This document shows positions 7,863-25,923 of a stretch of 64,000 bases of DNA, one piece after another. The notes beneath the pieces were generated by a model, which worked only from the letters and a program-made list of their open reading frames with translations, was not told the DNA's origin and searched no databases. Within the stretch, counting starts at the first letter, position 1. Each line of letters starts with the position of its first letter. A program made the translations under genes and the position numbers. Origin of the DNA: Pseudomonas persica. Lineage in GTDB: Bacteria > Pseudomonadota > Gammaproteobacteria > Pseudomonadales > Pseudomonadaceae. The stretch lies in assembly GCF_900291015.1 (NCBI RefSeq), contig NZ_OLKL01000008.1:1-64000 (forward strand), in the 5' to 3' direction.

Positions 7863-10800
7863 ATGGCTTACTCATACACTGAGAAAAAACGTATCCGCAA
7901 GGACTTTAGCAAGTTGCCGGACGTCATGGATGTGCCTTACCTCCTGGCCATCCAGCTGGATTCGTATCGCGAATTCCTGCAAGCGGGAGCATCCAAGGAT
8001 CACTTCCGCGACGTCGGCCTGCACGCGGCCTTCAAATCGGTATTCCCGATCATCAGCTACTCCGGCAATGCTGCCCTGGAGTACGTAGGCTATCGCCTGG
8101 GCGAGCCCGCCTTCGATGTGAAGGAATGTGTCCTGCGTGGCGTGACCTTCGCGGTCCCACTGCGGGTAAAGGTGCGCCTGATCATCTTCGACAAGGAATC
8201 GTCGAACAAAGCGATCAAGGACATCAAAGAGCAAGAAGTCTACATGGGTGAAATCCCCCTGATGACTGAGAACGGTACCTTCGTTATCAACGGTACCGAG
8301 CGTGTTATCGTTTCCCAGCTGCACCGTTCGCCTGGTGTGTTCTTCGACCACGATCGTGGCAAGACCCACAGCTCCGGCAAGCTGCTGTACTCCGCTCGCA
8401 TCATCCCTTACCGCGGTTCCTGGCTGGACTTCGAGTTCGACCCGAAGGACTGCGTGTTCGTGCGTATCGACCGTCGCCGCAAACTGCCGGCCTCGGTGCT
8501 GCTGCGCGCCTTGGGTTATAGCACTGAAGAAGTGCTGAATACCTTCTACACCACCAACGTCTTCCACATTTCCGGCGAAAAACTCAGCCTGGAACTGGTG
8601 CCGCAGCGTCTGCGTGGTGAAGTTGCAGTCATGGACATCCATGACGAAACCGGCAAGGTCATCGTTGAGCAAGGCCGCCGTATCACCGCGCGCCACATCA
8701 ACCAGATCGAGAAAGCTGGCGTCAAGCAGTTGGACGTTCCGATGGAGTACGTCCTGGGCCGCACTACCGCCAAGGCGATCGTGCACCCGGCGACTGGCGA
8801 GATCCTGGCCGAGTGCAACACCGAGCTGACCACCGATCTGCTGATCAAGATCGCCAAGGCTCAGGTTGTCCGTATCGAGACCCTGTACACCAACGACATC
8901 GATTGCGGTCCGTTCATCTCCGACACGCTGAAGATCGACACCACCAGCAACCAGCTGGAAGCCCTGGTCGAGATCTACCGCATGATGCGTCCTGGCGAGC
9001 CGCCAACCAAGGACGCTGCCGAGACCCTGTTCAACAACCTGTTCTTCAGCGCCGAGCGTTACGACCTGTCCGCTGTAGGGCGCATGAAGTTCAACCGTCG
9101 TATCGGTCGTACCGAGATCGAAGGTTCGGGCGTGCTGAGCAAGGAAGACATCGTCGAGGTTCTGAAGACCCTGGTCGATATCCGTAACGGCAAAGGCATC
9201 GTCGACGACATCGACCACCTGGGTAACCGTCGCGTACGTTGCGTCGGCGAGATGGCCGAAAACCAGTTCCGTGTTGGCCTGGTGCGTGTTGAGCGTGCGG
9301 TCAAGGAACGCCTGTCGATGGCGGAAAGCGAAGGCCTGATGCCGCAGGACCTGATCAACGCCAAGCCGGTTGCGGCGGCGGTGAAAGAGTTCTTCGGTTC
9401 CAGCCAGCTGTCCCAGTTCATGGACCAGAACAACCCGCTCTCCGAGATCACCCACAAGCGCCGCGTCTCTGCACTCGGCCCGGGCGGTCTGACCCGTGAG
9501 CGTGCCGGCTTCGAAGTCCGTGACGTACACCCGACCCACTACGGCCGTGTGTGCCCGATCGAGACCCCTGAAGGTCCGAACATCGGTCTGATCAACTCCT
9601 TGGCAGCCTATGCCCGCACCAACCAGTACGGCTTCCTGGAAAGCCCGTACCGCGTGGTGAAGGAAGGCGTGGTCAGCGACGACATCGTGTTCCTGTCGGC
9701 CATTGAAGAAGCGGATCACGTTATCGCCCAGGCTTCGGCCGCGATGAACGAGAAGAAGCAGCTGATCGATGAGCTGGTAGCTGTTCGTCACCTGAACGAA
9801 TTCACCGTCAAGGCGCCGGAAGACGTCACCCTGATGGACGTTTCGCCGAAGCAGGTTGTTTCCGTCGCTGCGTCGCTGATTCCGTTCCTCGAGCACGACG
9901 ACGCCAACCGAGCATTGATGGGTTCGAACATGCAGCGTCAGGCTGTACCGACCCTGCGCGCCGACAAGCCGCTGGTAGGTACCGGCATGGAGCGCAACGT
10001 TGCCCGCGACTCCGGTGTTTGCGTGGTTGCTCGCCGCGGTGGTGTGATCGATTCGGTCGACGCCAGCCGTATCGTTGTTCGCGTTGCCGACGACGAAGTG
10101 GAAACCGGCGAAGCAGGTGTGGATATCTACAACCTGACCAAGTACACCCGTTCGAACCAGAACACCTGCATCAACCAGCGTCCGCTGGTGAGCAAGGGTG
10201 ACAAGGTTCAGCGTGGCGACATCATGGCCGACGGCCCGTCCACCGACATGGGTGAACTGGCTCTGGGTCAGAACATGCGCATCGCGTTCATGGCCTGGAA
10301 CGGTTTCAACTTCGAAGACTCCATCTGCCTGTCCGAGCGTGTGGTCCAGGAAGACCGCTTCACCACCATCCACATCCAGGAACTGACCTGTGTGGCGCGT
10401 GACACCAAGCTTGGCCCAGAGGAAATCACTGCGGACATCCCGAACGTGGGTGAGGCCGCACTGAACAAGCTGGACGAAGCCGGTATCGTCTACGTGGGTG
10501 CCGAAGTCGGCGCTGGCGACATCCTGGTCGGCAAGGTAACGCCAAAAGGCGAAACCCAGCTGACTCCGGAAGAAAAACTGCTGCGCGCAATCTTCGGTGA
10601 GAAGGCCAGCGACGTTAAGGACACCTCCCTGCGCGTGCCAACCGGCACCAAGGGTACCGTCATCGATGTACAGGTCTTCACCCGTGATGGCGTCGAGCGC
10701 GACAGCCGCGCCCTGGCCATCGAGAAGATGCAGCTGGACGAGATCCGCAAGGACCTCAACGAAGAGTTCCGCATCGTCGAAGGTGCAACCTTCGAGCGTC

Positions 10801-11936
10801 TGCGTTCTGCCCTGAACGGCCAGGTGGTCGACGGTGGCGCGGGCCTGAAGAAAGGCACCGTGATCACTGACGAAGTGCTGGACGGTCTGGAGCACGGCCA
10901 GTGGTTCAAACTGCGCATGGCTGAAGATGCACTGAACGAGCAGCTGGAAAAGGCTCAGCAGTACATCGTTGACCGTCGCCGTCTGCTGGACGACAAGTTC
11001 GAAGACAAGAAGCGCAAGCTGCAGCAGGGCGATGACCTGGCACCGGGCGTACTGAAGATCGTCAAGGTTTACCTGGCAATCCGCCGTCGCATCCAGCCGG
11101 GTGACAAGATGGCCGGTCGTCACGGTAACAAGGGTGTTGTCTCGGTAATCATGCCGGTCGAAGACATGCCACACGACGCCAACGGTACTCCGGTCGATGT
11201 CGTACTGAACCCGCTGGGTGTACCTTCGCGTATGAACGTCGGTCAGATCCTCGAAACCCACCTGGGCCTGGCGGCCAAGGGTCTGGGCGAGAAGATCGAC
11301 CGCATGATCGAAGAGCAGCGCAAGGCCGCTGAACTGCGGGTGTTCCTGACCGAGGTCTATAACGAGATCGGCGGTCGTCAGGAAAACCTCGACGAGTTCA
11401 CCGACGAAGAGATCCTGGCCCTGGCCCACAACCTGAAGAAGGGCGTGCCAATGGCTACCCCGGTCTTCGACGGTGCCAAGGAGCGCGAGATCAAGGCCAT
11501 GCTGAAGCTGGCCGACCTGCCAGAGAGCGGCCAGATGGTGCTGTTCGATGGCCGTACCGGCAACAAGTTCGAGCGTCCTGTGACCGTTGGTTACATGTAC
11601 ATGCTCAAGCTGAACCACTTGGTGGACGACAAGATGCACGCGCGTTCCACTGGTTCCTATAGCCTGGTTACCCAGCAGCCGTTGGGTGGTAAGGCGCAGT
11701 TCGGTGGTCAGCGTTTCGGGGAGATGGAAGTGTGGGCGCTGGAAGCATACGGCGCGGCATACACCCTGCAAGAAATGCTCACAGTGAAGTCGGACGACGT
11801 GAACGGCCGTACCAAGATGTACAAGAACATCGTGGATGGCGATCACCGTATGGAGCCGGGCATGCCCGAGTCCTTCAACGTGTTGATCAAAGAGATCCGT
11901 TCGCTCGGTATCGATATCGATCTGGAAACCGAATAA
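7863..11936 (+). CDS. rpoB: DNA-directed RNA polymerase subunit beta
   Basis: 1357 aa, full length. It forms one jaw of the RNA polymerase active centre and carries the rifampicin pocket. That cluster (from about residue 511, [20 protein letters not shown] and [12 protein letters not shown]) looks wild type. [21 protein letters not shown] catalytic contacts are seen as [17 protein letters not shown], and the C-terminal [28 protein letters not shown] region joins beta'. Start ATG with GGGGAACGCTG upstream. Followed 64 bases later by rpoC. Confidence 0.98.
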   Translation: MAYSYTEKKRIRKDFSKLPDVMDVPYLLAIQLDSYREFLQAGASKDHFRDVGLHAAFKSVFPIISYSGNAALEYVGYRLGEPAFDVKECVLRGVTFAVPLRVKVRLIIFDKESSNKAIKDIKEQEVYMGEIPLMTENGTFVINGTERVIVSQLHRSPGVFFDHDRGKTHSSGKLLYSARIIPYRGSWLDFEFDPKDCVFVRIDRRRKLPASVLLRALGYSTEEVLNTFYTTNVFHISGEKLSLELVPQRLRGEVAVMDIHDETGKVIVEQGRRITARHINQIEKAGVKQLDVPMEYVLGRTTAKAIVHPATGEILAECNTELTTDLLIKIAKAQVVRIETLYTNDIDCGPFISDTLKIDTTSNQLEALVEIYRMMRPGEPPTKDAAETLFNNLFFSAERYDLSAVGRMKFNRRIGRTEIEGSGVLSKEDIVEVLKTLVDIRNGKGIVDDIDHLGNRRVRCVGEMAENQFRVGLVRVERAVKERLSMAESEGLMPQDLINAKPVAAAVKEFFGSSQLSQFMDQNNPLSEITHKRRVSALGPGGLTRERAGFEVRDVHPTHYGRVCPIETPEGPNIGLINSLAAYARTNQYGFLESPYRVVKEGVVSDDIVFLSAIEEADHVIAQASAAMNEKKQLIDELVAVRHLNEFTVKAPEDVTLMDVSPKQVVSVAASLIPFLEHDDANRALMGSNMQRQAVPTLRADKPLVGTGMERNVARDSGVCVVARRGGVIDSVDASRIVVRVADDEVETGEAGVDIYNLTKYTRSNQNTCINQRPLVSKGDKVQRGDIMADGPSTDMGELALGQNMRIAFMAWNGFNFEDSICLSERVVQEDRFTTIHIQELTCVARDTKLGPEEITADIPNVGEAALNKLDEAGIVYVGAEVGAGDILVGKVTPKGETQLTPEEKLLRAIFGEKASDVKDTSLRVPTGTKGTVIDVQVFTRDGVERDSRALAIEKMQLDEIRKDLNEEFRIVEGATFERLRSALNGQVVDGGAGLKKGTVITDEVLDGLEHGQWFKLRMAEDALNEQLEKAQQYIVDRRRLLDDKFEDKKRKLQQGDDLAPGVLKIVKVYLAIRRRIQPGDKMAGRHGNKGVVSVIMPVEDMPHDANGTPVDVVLNPLGVPSRMNVGQILETHLGLAAKGLGEKIDRMIEEQRKAAELRVFLTEVYNEIGGRQENLDEFTDEEILALAHNLKKGVPMATPVFDGAKEREIKAMLKLADLPESGQMVLFDGRTGNKFERPVTVGYMYMLKLNHLVDDKMHARSTGSYSLVTQQPLGGKAQFGGQRFGEMEVWALEAYGAAYTLQEMLTVKSDDVNGRTKMYKNIVDGDHRMEPGMPESFNVLIKEIRSLGIDIDLETE

Positions 11937-12000
11937 CACGTGACGCGAAGGGGAGTGGGGCAGGTAATGCCCGCTCCCTGCTCCGCCAGGAGGAAAGGCC

Positions 12001-16200
<4,200 letters not shown>

Positions 16201-16211
16201 GTACAGGGCAG

Positions 16212-16284
16212 GGCCCCGGCTAGCCTCGAACGGGCATCGGTGACATGAAATGTTGCCGATGATCGGGCGGGGAGAGCCGGGGCC
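16212..16284 (+). terminator. Large nested hairpin after rpoC
   Basis: Perfect 10-bp outer arms GGCCCCGGCT (16212-16221) and AGCCGGGGCC (16275-16284) enclose a second inverted repeat CATCGG (16235-16240) / CCGATG (16256-16261). No long T-run follows (TCGTCTTG). It may act as a Rho-linked 3' end or an mRNA stabiliser, and it abuts the str promoter. Confidence 0.6.
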
Positions 16285-16289
16285 TCGTC

Positions 16290-16318
16290 TTGACTGGGTG
16301 CAAGATCCTCTTTAGACT
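16290..16318 (+). promoter_or_regulatory. str operon promoter
   Basis: TTGACT (16290-16295), 17-base spacer, TAGACT (16313-16318). It starts 6 bases after the rpoC hairpin and leaves a leader of about 90 bases before rpsL. Confidence 0.65.
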
Positions 16319-16411
16319 TTTGTACCCTTAAATTTGGTGAGGCTCCGTCTCGCCAATTTTTGGCTTTCTTGCAAGACAATAGAGTCGCAAGACAATCAGT
16401 GGAGCTAGTAG

Positions 16412-16783
16412 ATGGCAACTATCAACCAGCTGGTACGTCAGCCGCGTAAGCGTTCGGTCGAGAAGTCCGACGTTCCTGCGCTGCAGAACTGCCCGCAGCG
16501 TCGTGGCGTGTGCACCCGTGTGTACACCACCACGCCGAAAAAACCTAACTCGGCACTGCGTAAAGTATGCCGTGTGCGTCTGACCAACGGTTTCGAGGTT
16601 TCCTCGTACATCGGCGGTGAAGGCCACAACCTGCAAGAGCACAGCGTCGTCCTGATCCGTGGCGGCCGTGTAAAAGACTTGCCAGGTGTTCGTTACCACA
16701 CCGTTCGCGGCTCTCTGGATACTTCGGGCGTTAAAGGCCGTAACCAGGGTCGTTCGAAGTACGGTACCAAGCGTCCGAAGTAA
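16412..16783 (+). CDS. rpsL: 30S ribosomal protein S12
   Basis: 123 aa decoding-centre protein. [13 protein letters not shown] includes Lys43 and the later KDLPGVRYH loop includes the second streptomycin-related lysine; both look wild type, so no S12-based streptomycin resistance. First gene of the str operon (rpsL-rpsG-fusA-tufA). Confidence 0.97.
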   Translation: MATINQLVRQPRKRSVEKSDVPALQNCPQRRGVCTRVYTTTPKKPNSALRKVCRVRLTNGFEVSSYIGGEGHNLQEHSVVLIRGGRVKDLPGVRYHTVRGSLDTSGVKGRNQGRSKYGTKRPK

Positions 16784-16830
16784 TCGGTCGTTTGCACATA
16801 TCCATTTTTTTGAGTCGATAAGAGTAAGGT

Positions 16831-16858
16831 CGGGCAGGGGTCGAAGACCCGCGTCCCG
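16831..16858 (+). promoter_or_regulatory. Candidate S7-binding hairpin in the rpsL-rpsG gap
   Basis: GGGTC (16838-16842) pairs with GACCC (16846-16850), inside an outer CGGG (16831-16834)/CCCG (16855-16858) pairing. In enterics, S7 represses its operon by binding the S12-S7 intercistronic RNA. The 106-base gap here and this structure fit that role, but the match is by position only. Confidence 0.35.
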
Positions 16859-16889
16859 GGCTAACCTGAAGACCGTTTGAGGGCTTATC

Positions 16890-17360
16890 ATGCCAAGACG
16901 TCGTGTAGCAGCAAAACGTGAGATCCTTGACGATCCGAAGTACGGATCCCAGATCCTCGCCAAGTTCATGAACCACGTGATGGAAAGCGGCAAGAAGGCC
17001 GTAGCCGAGCGCATCGTTTACGGTGCCCTGGATACCGTCAAAGCACGCAAGAACAGCGACCCCCTGGAAATCTTCGAGAAAGCTCTCGACGCCATCGCTC
17101 CGCTGGTCGAAGTTAAGTCCCGCCGTGTCGGCGGTGCCACTTACCAGGTTCCGGTTGAAGTTCGTCCATCCCGTCGTAACGCTCTGGCAATGCGCTGGCT
17201 CGTAGACTACGCCCGCAAGCGTGGCGAGAAGTCGATGGCCCTGCGCCTGGCCGGCGAACTGCTGGATGCTGCTGAAGGCAAGGGTGCTGCAGTCAAGAAG
17301 CGTGAAGACGTGCACCGTATGGCCGAAGCCAACAAAGCGTTCTCGCACTACCGCTTCTAA
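16890..17360 (+). CDS. rpsG: 30S ribosomal protein S7
   Basis: 156 aa primary binder of the 16S rRNA 3' domain, at the head near the E site. The N-terminus [20 protein letters not shown] and [20 protein letters not shown] are standard. It is expected to be the translational regulator of the str operon. It ends 30 bases before fusA. Confidence 0.97.
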   Translation: MPRRRVAAKREILDDPKYGSQILAKFMNHVMESGKKAVAERIVYGALDTVKARKNSDPLEIFEKALDAIAPLVEVKSRRVGGATYQVPVEVRPSRRNALAMRWLVDYARKRGEKSMALRLAGELLDAAEGKGAAVKKREDVHRMAEANKAFSHYRF

Positions 17361-17390
17361 TTCAAGCATCAATCATTTTGCGAGGGCTTT

Positions 17391-19538
<2,148 letters not shown>

Positions 19539-19565
19539 TCCCCTTTAGGCAAGAGGTTCACTGTC

Positions 19566-20759
19566 GTGGCTAAAGAAAAATTTGATCGTTCCCTTCCCCA
19601 CGTTAACGTCGGCACCATCGGCCACGTTGACCACGGTAAGACCACTCTGACCGCAGCTCTGACTCGCGTCTGCTCCGAAGTATTCGGTTCGGCAGTCGTT
19701 GAGTTCGACAAGATCGACTCGGCTCCGGAAGAAAAAGCGCGCGGTATCACCATCAACACCGCTCACGTCGAGTACAACTCGAACATTCGTCACTACGCTC
19801 ACGTTGACTGCCCAGGTCACGCTGACTACGTGAAGAACATGATCACCGGTGCTGCCCAGATGGACGGCGCGATCCTGGTTTGCTCGGCCGCCGATGGTCC
19901 GATGCCACAAACCCGTGAGCACATCCTGCTGTCCCGTCAGGTAGGCGTTCCGTACATCGTGGTCTTCCTGAACAAGGCTGACCTGGTAGACGATGCTGAG
20001 CTGCTGGAACTGGTCGAGATGGAAGTTCGCGACCTGCTGTCCACCTATGACTTCCCAGGCGACGACACCCCGATCATCATCGGTTCGGCTCGTATGGCGC
20101 TGGAAGGCAAAGACGACAACGAAATGGGTACTACCGCTGTCAAGAAGCTGGTAGAAACTCTGGATGCCTACATCCCTGAGCCAGTTCGTGCCGTTGACCA
20201 GCCGTTCCTGATGCCGATCGAAGACGTATTCTCGATCTCGGGTCGTGGTACCGTTGTTACCGGTCGTATCGAGCGTGGTATCGTCCGCGTTCAGGATCCG
20301 CTGGAAATCGTTGGTCTGCGTGACACCACCACCACCACCTGCACCGGTGTTGAGATGTTCCGCAAGCTGCTGGACGAAGGCCGTGCTGGTGAGAACTGCG
20401 GCGTTCTGCTGCGTGGTACCAAGCGTGACGACGTTGAGCGTGGCCAGGTTCTGGTCAAGCCGGGTTCGGTCAAGCCGCACACCAAGTTCACCGCAGAAGT
20501 CTACGTTCTGTCGAAGGAAGAAGGCGGTCGTCACACTCCGTTCTTCAAAGGCTACCGTCCTCAGTTCTACTTCCGTACCACTGACGTGACCGGTAACTGC
20601 GAACTGCCGGAAGGCGTTGAAATGGTAATGCCAGGTGACAACATTCAGATGACTGTTACCCTGATCAAGACCATCGCAATGGAAGACGGTCTGCGCTTCG
20701 CTATCCGTGAAGGCGGTCGTACCGTCGGCGCCGGCGTCGTAGCCAAAATCATCGAGTAA
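19566..20759 (+). CDS. tufA: Translation elongation factor EF-Tu, str operon copy
   Basis: 397 aa, same protein as the copy at 2976. It starts with GTG here instead of ATG, 10 bases after an AAGAGG Shine-Dalgarno-like stretch. Of 12 base differences from tufB, four fall in the first 51 bases and four in the last 16, with only four between. The surrounding sequence is unrelated, so similarity stops at the gene ends. A strong terminator follows. Confidence 0.97.
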   Translation: MAKEKFDRSLPHVNVGTIGHVDHGKTTLTAALTRVCSEVFGSAVVEFDKIDSAPEEKARGITINTAHVEYNSNIRHYAHVDCPGHADYVKNMITGAAQMDGAILVCSAADGPMPQTREHILLSRQVGVPYIVVFLNKADLVDDAELLELVEMEVRDLLSTYDFPGDDTPIIIGSARMALEGKDDNEMGTTAVKKLVETLDAYIPEPVRAVDQPFLMPIEDVFSISGRGTVVTGRIERGIVRVQDPLEIVGLRDTTTTTCTGVEMFRKLLDEGRAGENCGVLLRGTKRDDVERGQVLVKPGSVKPHTKFTAEVYVLSKEEGGRHTPFFKGYRPQFYFRTTDVTGNCELPEGVEMVMPGDNIQMTVTLIKTIAMEDGLRFAIREGGRTVGAGVVAKIIE

Positions 20760-20774
20760 TCACTCGACCGATTG

Positions 20775-20805
20775 AAAAAACCCCCGCTCAGCGGGGGTTT
20801 TTTTT
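20775..20805 (+). terminator. str operon terminator
   Basis: CCCCCGC (20781-20787), loop TCA, GCGGGGG (20791-20797), then eight Ts; six As precede the stem. This is the clearest intrinsic terminator of the ribosomal region. Confidence 0.93.
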
Positions 20806-20811
20806 ATTGGG

Positions 20812-20840
20812 TTGACACTAAATGGGGGCGTCTATAGAAT
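20812..20840 (+). promoter_or_regulatory. S10 operon promoter
   Basis: Consensus TTGACA (20812-20817), 17-base spacer, TAGAAT (20835-20840). It begins 7 bases after the T-run of the str terminator. Same hexamers and spacing as the promoter at 2569. Confidence 0.87.
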
Positions 20841-20900
20841 CACGCCTCCTTTTAGCGGGCGTAGTGCGTCCGTTGGGAACAGCCTGGAGTCTGAAATCCA

Positions 20901-21212
20901 ATGCAAAATCAGCAAATCCGTATCAGGTTGAAGGCTTTCGACCATCGCCTGATCGACCAATCCACCCAGGAAATCGTGGAAACCGCGAAACGTACTGGTG
21001 CACAAGTGCGTGGTCCAATTCCACTGCCTACCCGCAAAGAGCGTTTCACCGTTCTGGTCTCCCCGCACGTCAACAAAGACGCGCGTGACCAGTACGAGAT
21101 TCGCACTCATAAGCGTGTTCTGGACATCGTCCAGCCAACGGATAAAACCGTTGACGCGCTGATGAAGCTTGATCTGGCGGCAGGTGTGGAAGTACAGATC
21201 AGCCTCGGCTAA
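20901..21212 (+). CDS. rpsJ: 30S ribosomal protein S10
   Basis: 103 aa. Besides its place in the 30S head, S10 (NusE) joins NusB and NusG in antitermination. [19 protein letters not shown] and [15 protein letters not shown] are family signatures. First gene of the S10 operon; the 60-base leader is shorter than the enteric L4-controlled leader, so that control may differ. Confidence 0.97.
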
Positions 21213-21292
21213 GACTTCGGTCTAGTCGTGTAACGCTCTGAAATGGGCGGCCATAGCGGGTGAAAGCCCCGTACACTCATGAGGTTTACAAC

Positions 21293-21928
21293 ATGACTAT
21301 TGGTGTAATCGGTCGCAAGTGCGGTATGACCCGCATTTTCACCGAAGAAGGTGTCTCCATTCCGGTCACGGTCATTGAGATCGAACCGAATCGCGTCACC
21401 CAGTTCAAAACTGAAGAAACCGATGGCTACCGTGCAGTGCAAGTCACTGTCGGCGAGCGTCGTGCTTCGCGTGTGACTGCCGCTCAGGCAGGCCACTTCG
21501 CCAAGGCCAACGTTGCCGCTGGTCGCGGTGTCTGGGAGTTCCGTCTTGAAGAAGGCGATTTCCAGGCTGGCGATCTGATCAAAGCTGAACTCTTCACTGC
21601 AGGCCAGCTGGTTGACGTTACTGGTCAGTCCAAAGGTAAAGGCTTCGCCGGTACCATCAAGCGCTGGAACTTCCGTGGTCAGGACAACACCCACGGTAAC
21701 TCCGTGTCGCACCGTGTTCCTGGTTCCATCGGCCAGTGCCAGACTCCTGGTCGTGTGTTCAAGGGCAAGAAAATGTCCGGTCACATGGGCGCCGAGCGCG
21801 TGACTGTTCAGTCCCTGGAAGTAGTTCGCGTAGACGCTGAACGCAACCTGCTGCTGATCAAGGGTGCCGTACCTGGCGCTACTGGCGGCGACGTGGTTGT
21901 TCGTCCAGCTGTCAAGGCTCGCGGTTAA
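21293..21928 (+). CDS. rplC: 50S ribosomal protein L3
   Basis: 211 aa, binds near the peptidyl transferase centre through its long loop. The loop carries the [20 protein letters not shown] region with the glutamine that PrmB methylates. ATG 21293 gives [16 protein letters not shown]; an upstream in-frame ATG at 21260 lacks a ribosome site and is rejected. Confidence 0.96.
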
Positions 21929-21940
21929 GGGGAAACTGAC

Positions 21941-22543
21941 ATGCAACTTAATGTAAATGACGCTCAGGCGATCGAAGTTTCCGAACTGACTTTCGGTGGC
22001 GAATTCAACGAGACGCTGGTACACCAAGCAGTCGTGGCCTACATGGCCGGCGGCCGTCAGGGCACCAAGCAGCAGAAGACCCGTTCCGACGTGGCTGGTG
22101 GCGGTAAGCGCCCATGGCGTCAGAAGGGTACTGGCCGTGCTCGTGCTGGTACCACTCGTGGTCCGATCTGGCGTGGCGGTGGTGTAACCTTCGCAGCTCG
22201 CCCTCAAGATCACTCGCAGAAGCTCAACAAGAAGATGTATCGCGCAGCCCTGCGCTCCATCCTCGCTGAGCTGGTGCGTAGCGACCGTCTGGTCGTGGTT
22301 CAGGACTTCGCTGTTGAAGCACCGAAAACCAAAGATCTGCTGAACAAGCTGAACGGCATGGGTCTGAACGACGTACTGATCGTTTCCGACGCTGTTGATC
22401 AGAACCTGTACCTGGCTGCTCGCAACCTGCCGCACGTCGACGTACGTGACGTACAAGGTTCCGACCCGGTCAGTCTGATCGCATACGAGAAAGTGTTGAT
22501 CACTGTCTCGGCCGTGAAGAAATTCGAGGAGCTGCTGGGATGA
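21941..22543 (+). CDS. rplD: 50S ribosomal protein L4
   Basis: 200 aa. Its basic loop ([20 protein letters not shown]) reaches into the exit tunnel. In enterics free L4 also represses the S10 operon and modulates RNase E. It ends 4 bases into rplW (ATGA overlap), so the two are coupled. Confidence 0.97.
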   Translation: MQLNVNDAQAIEVSELTFGGEFNETLVHQAVVAYMAGGRQGTKQQKTRSDVAGGGKRPWRQKGTGRARAGTTRGPIWRGGGVTFAARPQDHSQKLNKKMYRAALRSILAELVRSDRLVVVQDFAVEAPKTKDLLNKLNGMGLNDVLIVSDAVDQNLYLAARNLPHVDVRDVQGSDPVSLIAYEKVLITVSAVKKFEELLG

Positions 22544-22839
22544 ACCAGGAACGCGTATTCAAAGTCCTCCTTGGCCCGCACGTTTCCGAGAAGGCTACCG
22601 TTCTGGCTGAGAAAAAAGGCCAGTTCGTATTCAAGGTTGCTACCGATGCAACCAAGCTGGAAATCAAGAAAGCTGTCGAAGGCCTGTTCAACGTAAAAGT
22701 TGAAAACGTGTCGACTGTTAACGTTCTGGGTAAAACCAAGCGTACCGCACGTGGTCTGGGCAAGCGTAATGACTGGAAGAAGGCGATCGTCTCCCTTCAG
22801 CCAGGCCAAGATCTCGATTTCAGCAGCAGTGCTGAGTAA
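22540..22839 (+). CDS. rplW: 50S ribosomal protein L23
   Basis: 99 aa, on the rim of the exit tunnel, where trigger factor and SRP dock. [20 protein letters not shown] and [19 protein letters not shown] are typical. Overlaps rplD by 4 bases. Confidence 0.97.
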
Positions 22840-22853
22840 GGAAGGGGTGCATC

Positions 22854-23678
22854 ATGGCAATCGTTAAATGCAAACCGACTTCCCCTGGCCGCCGTTTCGT
22901 GGTCAAGGTGGTCAACAAGGAGCTGCACAAAGGCGCTCCTCACGCACCGCTGATCGAGAAAAAATCGAAGTCTGGTGGTCGTAACAACAATGGCCGTATT
23001 ACCACTCGTCACGTTGGTGGTGGTCATAAGCAGCATTACCGTCTGGTCGACTTCCGTCGCAACGACAAAGATGGCATTCCAGCCACTGTCGAGCGTATCG
23101 AATACGACCCGAACCGTACTGCTCACATCGCCCTGCTGTGCTATGCAGACGGTGAGCGTCGCTACATCATCGCCCCTAAAGGCGTGAGCGCTGGCGACCA
23201 GCTGATCGCAGGTGCCCTGGCCCCAATCAAGGCCGGTAACTCCCTGCAGCTGCGTAACATTCCAGTGGGTAGCACCATTCACGGCATCGAACTGAAGCCG
23301 GGTAAAGGTGCTCAGATCGCACGTTCCGCTGGTGCTTCGGCTCAGCTGATCGCTCGCGAAGGTGTCTACGTGACCCTGCGTCTGCGCTCTGGTGAAATGC
23401 GTAAAGTCCTGGCTGAGTGCCGTGCGACCCTGGGTGAAGTCTCGAACTCCGAGCACAGCCTGCGTTCGCTGGGTAAAGCTGGTGCCAAACGCTGGCGCGG
23501 CGTTCGCCCAACCGTTCGTGGTGTTGCCATGAACCCGGTTGACCACCCACACGGTGGTGGTGAAGGTCGTACCTCCGGTGGTCGTCATCCGGTATCGCCA
23601 TGGGGCTTCCCAACCAAGGGTGCTAAAACCCGTGGTAATAAGCGTACCGACAACATGATCGTCCGTCGTCGCAAGTAA
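22854..23678 (+). CDS. rplB: 50S ribosomal protein L2
   Basis: 274 aa, one of the proteins closest to the peptidyl transferase centre. The conserved C-terminal [18 protein letters not shown] segment, with the essential His, is intact. It lies between rplW and rpsS in the usual S10 order. Confidence 0.98.
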
Positions 23679-23694
23679 CTAGAGGGATACGACA

Positions 23695-23970
23695 GTGCCA
23701 CGTTCTCTGAAAAAAGGTCCTTTTATCGATCTTCACCTGCTGAAGAAGGTCGAAGTGGCGGTGGAGAAGAACGATCGCAAGCCAGTTAAAACCTGGTCGC
23801 GTCGCTCGATGATCCTGCCACAAATGGTCGGTCTGACCATCGCGGTTCACAACGGTCGCCAGCATGTTCCAGTTCTCGTGAACGAAGACATGGTCGGCCA
23901 CAAACTGGGCGAGTTCGCCGGTACCCGCACCTATCGCGGGCACGTGGCTGACAAGAAAGCCAAGCGTTAA
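23695..23970 (+). CDS. rpsS: 30S ribosomal protein S19
   Basis: 91 aa protein of the 30S head that pairs with S13 and contacts the A-site tRNA. GTG start at 23695, giving the standard [36 protein letters not shown] is the family core. Confidence 0.97.
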
Positions 23971-23981
23971 GGGGTAAGGAA

Positions 23982-24314
23982 ATGGAAGTAGCCGCTAAGT
24001 TGTCGGGCGCTCGCATCTCCGCCCAGAAAGCCCGCTTGGTCGCCGACCAGATCCGCGGGAAGAAGGTGGGCGAAGCGCTCAACCTGTTGGCCTTCAGCAG
24101 CAAAAAAGCCGCTGAAATCATGAAGAAAGTCCTCGAGTCGGCCGTAGCCAACGCCGAACACAACGAAGGCGCAGACGTTGATGACCTGAAGGTCTCCACC
24201 GTCTTCGTCAACGAAGGGCGTTCGCTGAAGCGCATCATGCCACGTGCCAAAGGCCGTGCTGATCGCATCGTCAAGCGGTCTTGCCATATCACTGTCAAGG
24301 TTGCGGACAAGTAA
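23982..24314 (+). CDS. rplV: 50S ribosomal protein L22
   Basis: 110 aa. Its beta-hairpin ([21 protein letters not shown]) lines the exit tunnel constriction, the site of macrolide resistance changes in other bacteria; no deletion is seen here. 11 bases after rpsS. Confidence 0.97.
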
Positions 24315-24327
24315 CGGAGTCGATCAG

Positions 24328-25014
24328 ATGGGTCAGAAAGTACATCCCACTGGCATTCGCCTGGGAATCGTCAAGGAGCACACCTCCGTCTGGTACGCAG
24401 ACGGTGCTACTTACGCAGATTACCTGTTGAAGGATCTGAAAACGCGTGAGTACCTCCAAGACAAACTAAAAAGCGCGTCCGTAAGCCGTATCGATATTCA
24501 TCGTCCGGCTCAAACTGCACGCATCACCATCCACACCGCTCGTCCAGGTATCGTTATCGGGAAGAAAGGTGAAGATGTCGAGAAGCTGCGTCAGGACCTG
24601 ACCAAGCAGATGGGTGTGCCTGTGCACATCAACATCGAAGAGATCCGCAAGCCGGAACTCGACGCTATGCTGGTTGCGCAGAGCGTAGCTCAGCAGCTGG
24701 AGCGCCGCGTAATGTTCCGTCGCGCCATGAAGCGCGCCGTACAGAACGCCATGCGTATTGGTGCCAAGGGCATCAAGATCCAGGTGAGCGGTCGTCTCGG
24801 CGGTGCTGAGATTGCTCGTACCGAGTGGTATCGCGAAGGTCGTGTGCCTCTGCACACCCTGCGTGCCGATATCGACTACAACACCTACGAAGCTCACACC
24901 ACTTACGGTGTGATCGGTGTGAAGGTTTGGATCTTCAAAGGCGAAGTTATTGGTGGTCGCCAAGAAGAACTGAAACCACAAGCACCAGCGCCTCGTAAAA
25001 AAGCTGCTAAGTAA
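24328..25014 (+). CDS. rpsC: 30S ribosomal protein S3
   Basis: 228 aa. It lines the mRNA entry channel and takes part in ribosomal helicase action. KH type 2 motif [18 protein letters not shown] 24328 ([14 protein letters not shown]), with GGAG upstream, is chosen over an in-frame ATG inside rplV. Confidence 0.97.
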   Translation: MGQKVHPTGIRLGIVKEHTSVWYADGATYADYLLKDLKTREYLQDKLKSASVSRIDIHRPAQTARITIHTARPGIVIGKKGEDVEKLRQDLTKQMGVPVHINIEEIRKPELDAMLVAQSVAQQLERRVMFRRAMKRAVQNAMRIGAKGIKIQVSGRLGGAEIARTEWYREGRVPLHTLRADIDYNTYEAHTTYGVIGVKVWIFKGEVIGGRQEELKPQAPAPRKKAAK

Positions 25015-25026
25015 GGGGTACGCCAA

Positions 25027-25440
25027 ATGTTGCAACCAAAGCGTACAAAATTCCGCAAGCAGATGACTGGCCACAACCGTGGTCTGGCACTGCGCGGTAG
25101 CAAAGTCAGCTTCGGCGAATTCGCCCTGAAAGCTGTTGCTCGCGGTCGCCTCACCGCTCGCCAGATCGAGTCCGCACGTCGTGCGCTGACCCGTCACGTT
25201 AAGCGTGGCGGTAAGATCTGGATCCGTGTGTTCCCGGACAAGCCGATCTCCAAGAAGCCTCTCGAGGTTCGTATGGGTAAAGGTAAAGGCTCCGTGGAAT
25301 ACTGGGTTGCCCAGATCCAGCCAGGCAAAGTCCTGTACGAGATCGAGGGTGTTTCTGAAGAGCTGGCGCGCGAAGCTTTCGCCCTGGCTGCTGCAAAGCT
25401 GCCTCTCGCCACCTCCTTTGTTAAGCGGACGGTGATGTGA
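25027..25440 (+). CDS. rplP: 50S ribosomal protein L16
   Basis: 137 aa, positions the A-site tRNA and is needed for late 50S assembly. [19 protein letters not shown] and [20 protein letters not shown] are diagnostic. Stop and rpmC start overlap (TGATG). Confidence 0.97.
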
Positions 25441-25631
25441 TGAAAGCGAATGAACTTCGTGAAAAATCGGCACAGCAACTGAACGAGCAACTGCTCGGCT
25501 TGCTGCGCGACCAGTTCAATCTGCGCATGCAGAAAGCAACTGGCCAGTTGGGGCAGTCGCACCTGCTCTCGCAAGTTAAGCGTGACATCGCTCGCGTGAA
25601 AACTGTGCTCAACCAGCAGGCAGGTAAGTGA
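25440..25631 (+). CDS. rpmC: 50S ribosomal protein L29
   Basis: 63 aa helical-hairpin protein beside L23 at the tunnel exit. ATG 25440 overlaps the rplP stop by one base; a GTG three bases upstream is possible but less likely. [19 protein letters not shown] is typical. Confidence 0.96.
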
Positions 25632-25633
25632 TC

Positions 25634-25900
25634 ATGGCTGAAGCTGAAAAAACCGTCCGTACGCTGACTGGCCGTGTCGTCAGCGACAAAATGGACAAGA
25701 CCATCACCGTTCTGATCGAGCGTCGCGTCAAGCACCCGATCTACGGTAAATACGTTAAGCGTTCGACTAAGCTGCACGCGCACGACGAAGCCAACCAGTG
25801 CAAGATCGGCGACAAGGTTTCCATTCGCGAAACCCGTCCGCTGGCCAAGACCAAGTCCTGGGCACTGGTTGAAGTCCTCGAACGCGCTGTTGAAGTCTAA
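25634..25900 (+). CDS. rpsQ: 30S ribosomal protein S17
   Basis: 88 aa OB-fold protein, a primary binder of 16S rRNA helix 11. [20 protein letters not shown] and [11 protein letters not shown] match the family. Starts 2 bases after rpmC. Last gene of the classical S10 operon; rplN follows after 23 bases with no visible terminator. Confidence 0.96.
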   Translation: MAEAEKTVRTLTGRVVSDKMDKTITVLIERRVKHPIYGKYVKRSTKLHAHDEANQCKIGDKVSIRETRPLAKTKSWALVEVLERAVEV

Positions 25901-25923
25901 GGGCTAGGGGTCGGAGAAATTTT

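Noticed and set aside
7872..11939. A 1355-codon open frame antisense to rpoB
   Set aside because: It mirrors rpoB almost end to end, which follows from the high GC at third positions; the translation is rich in His/Gln/Val runs and resembles no protein.
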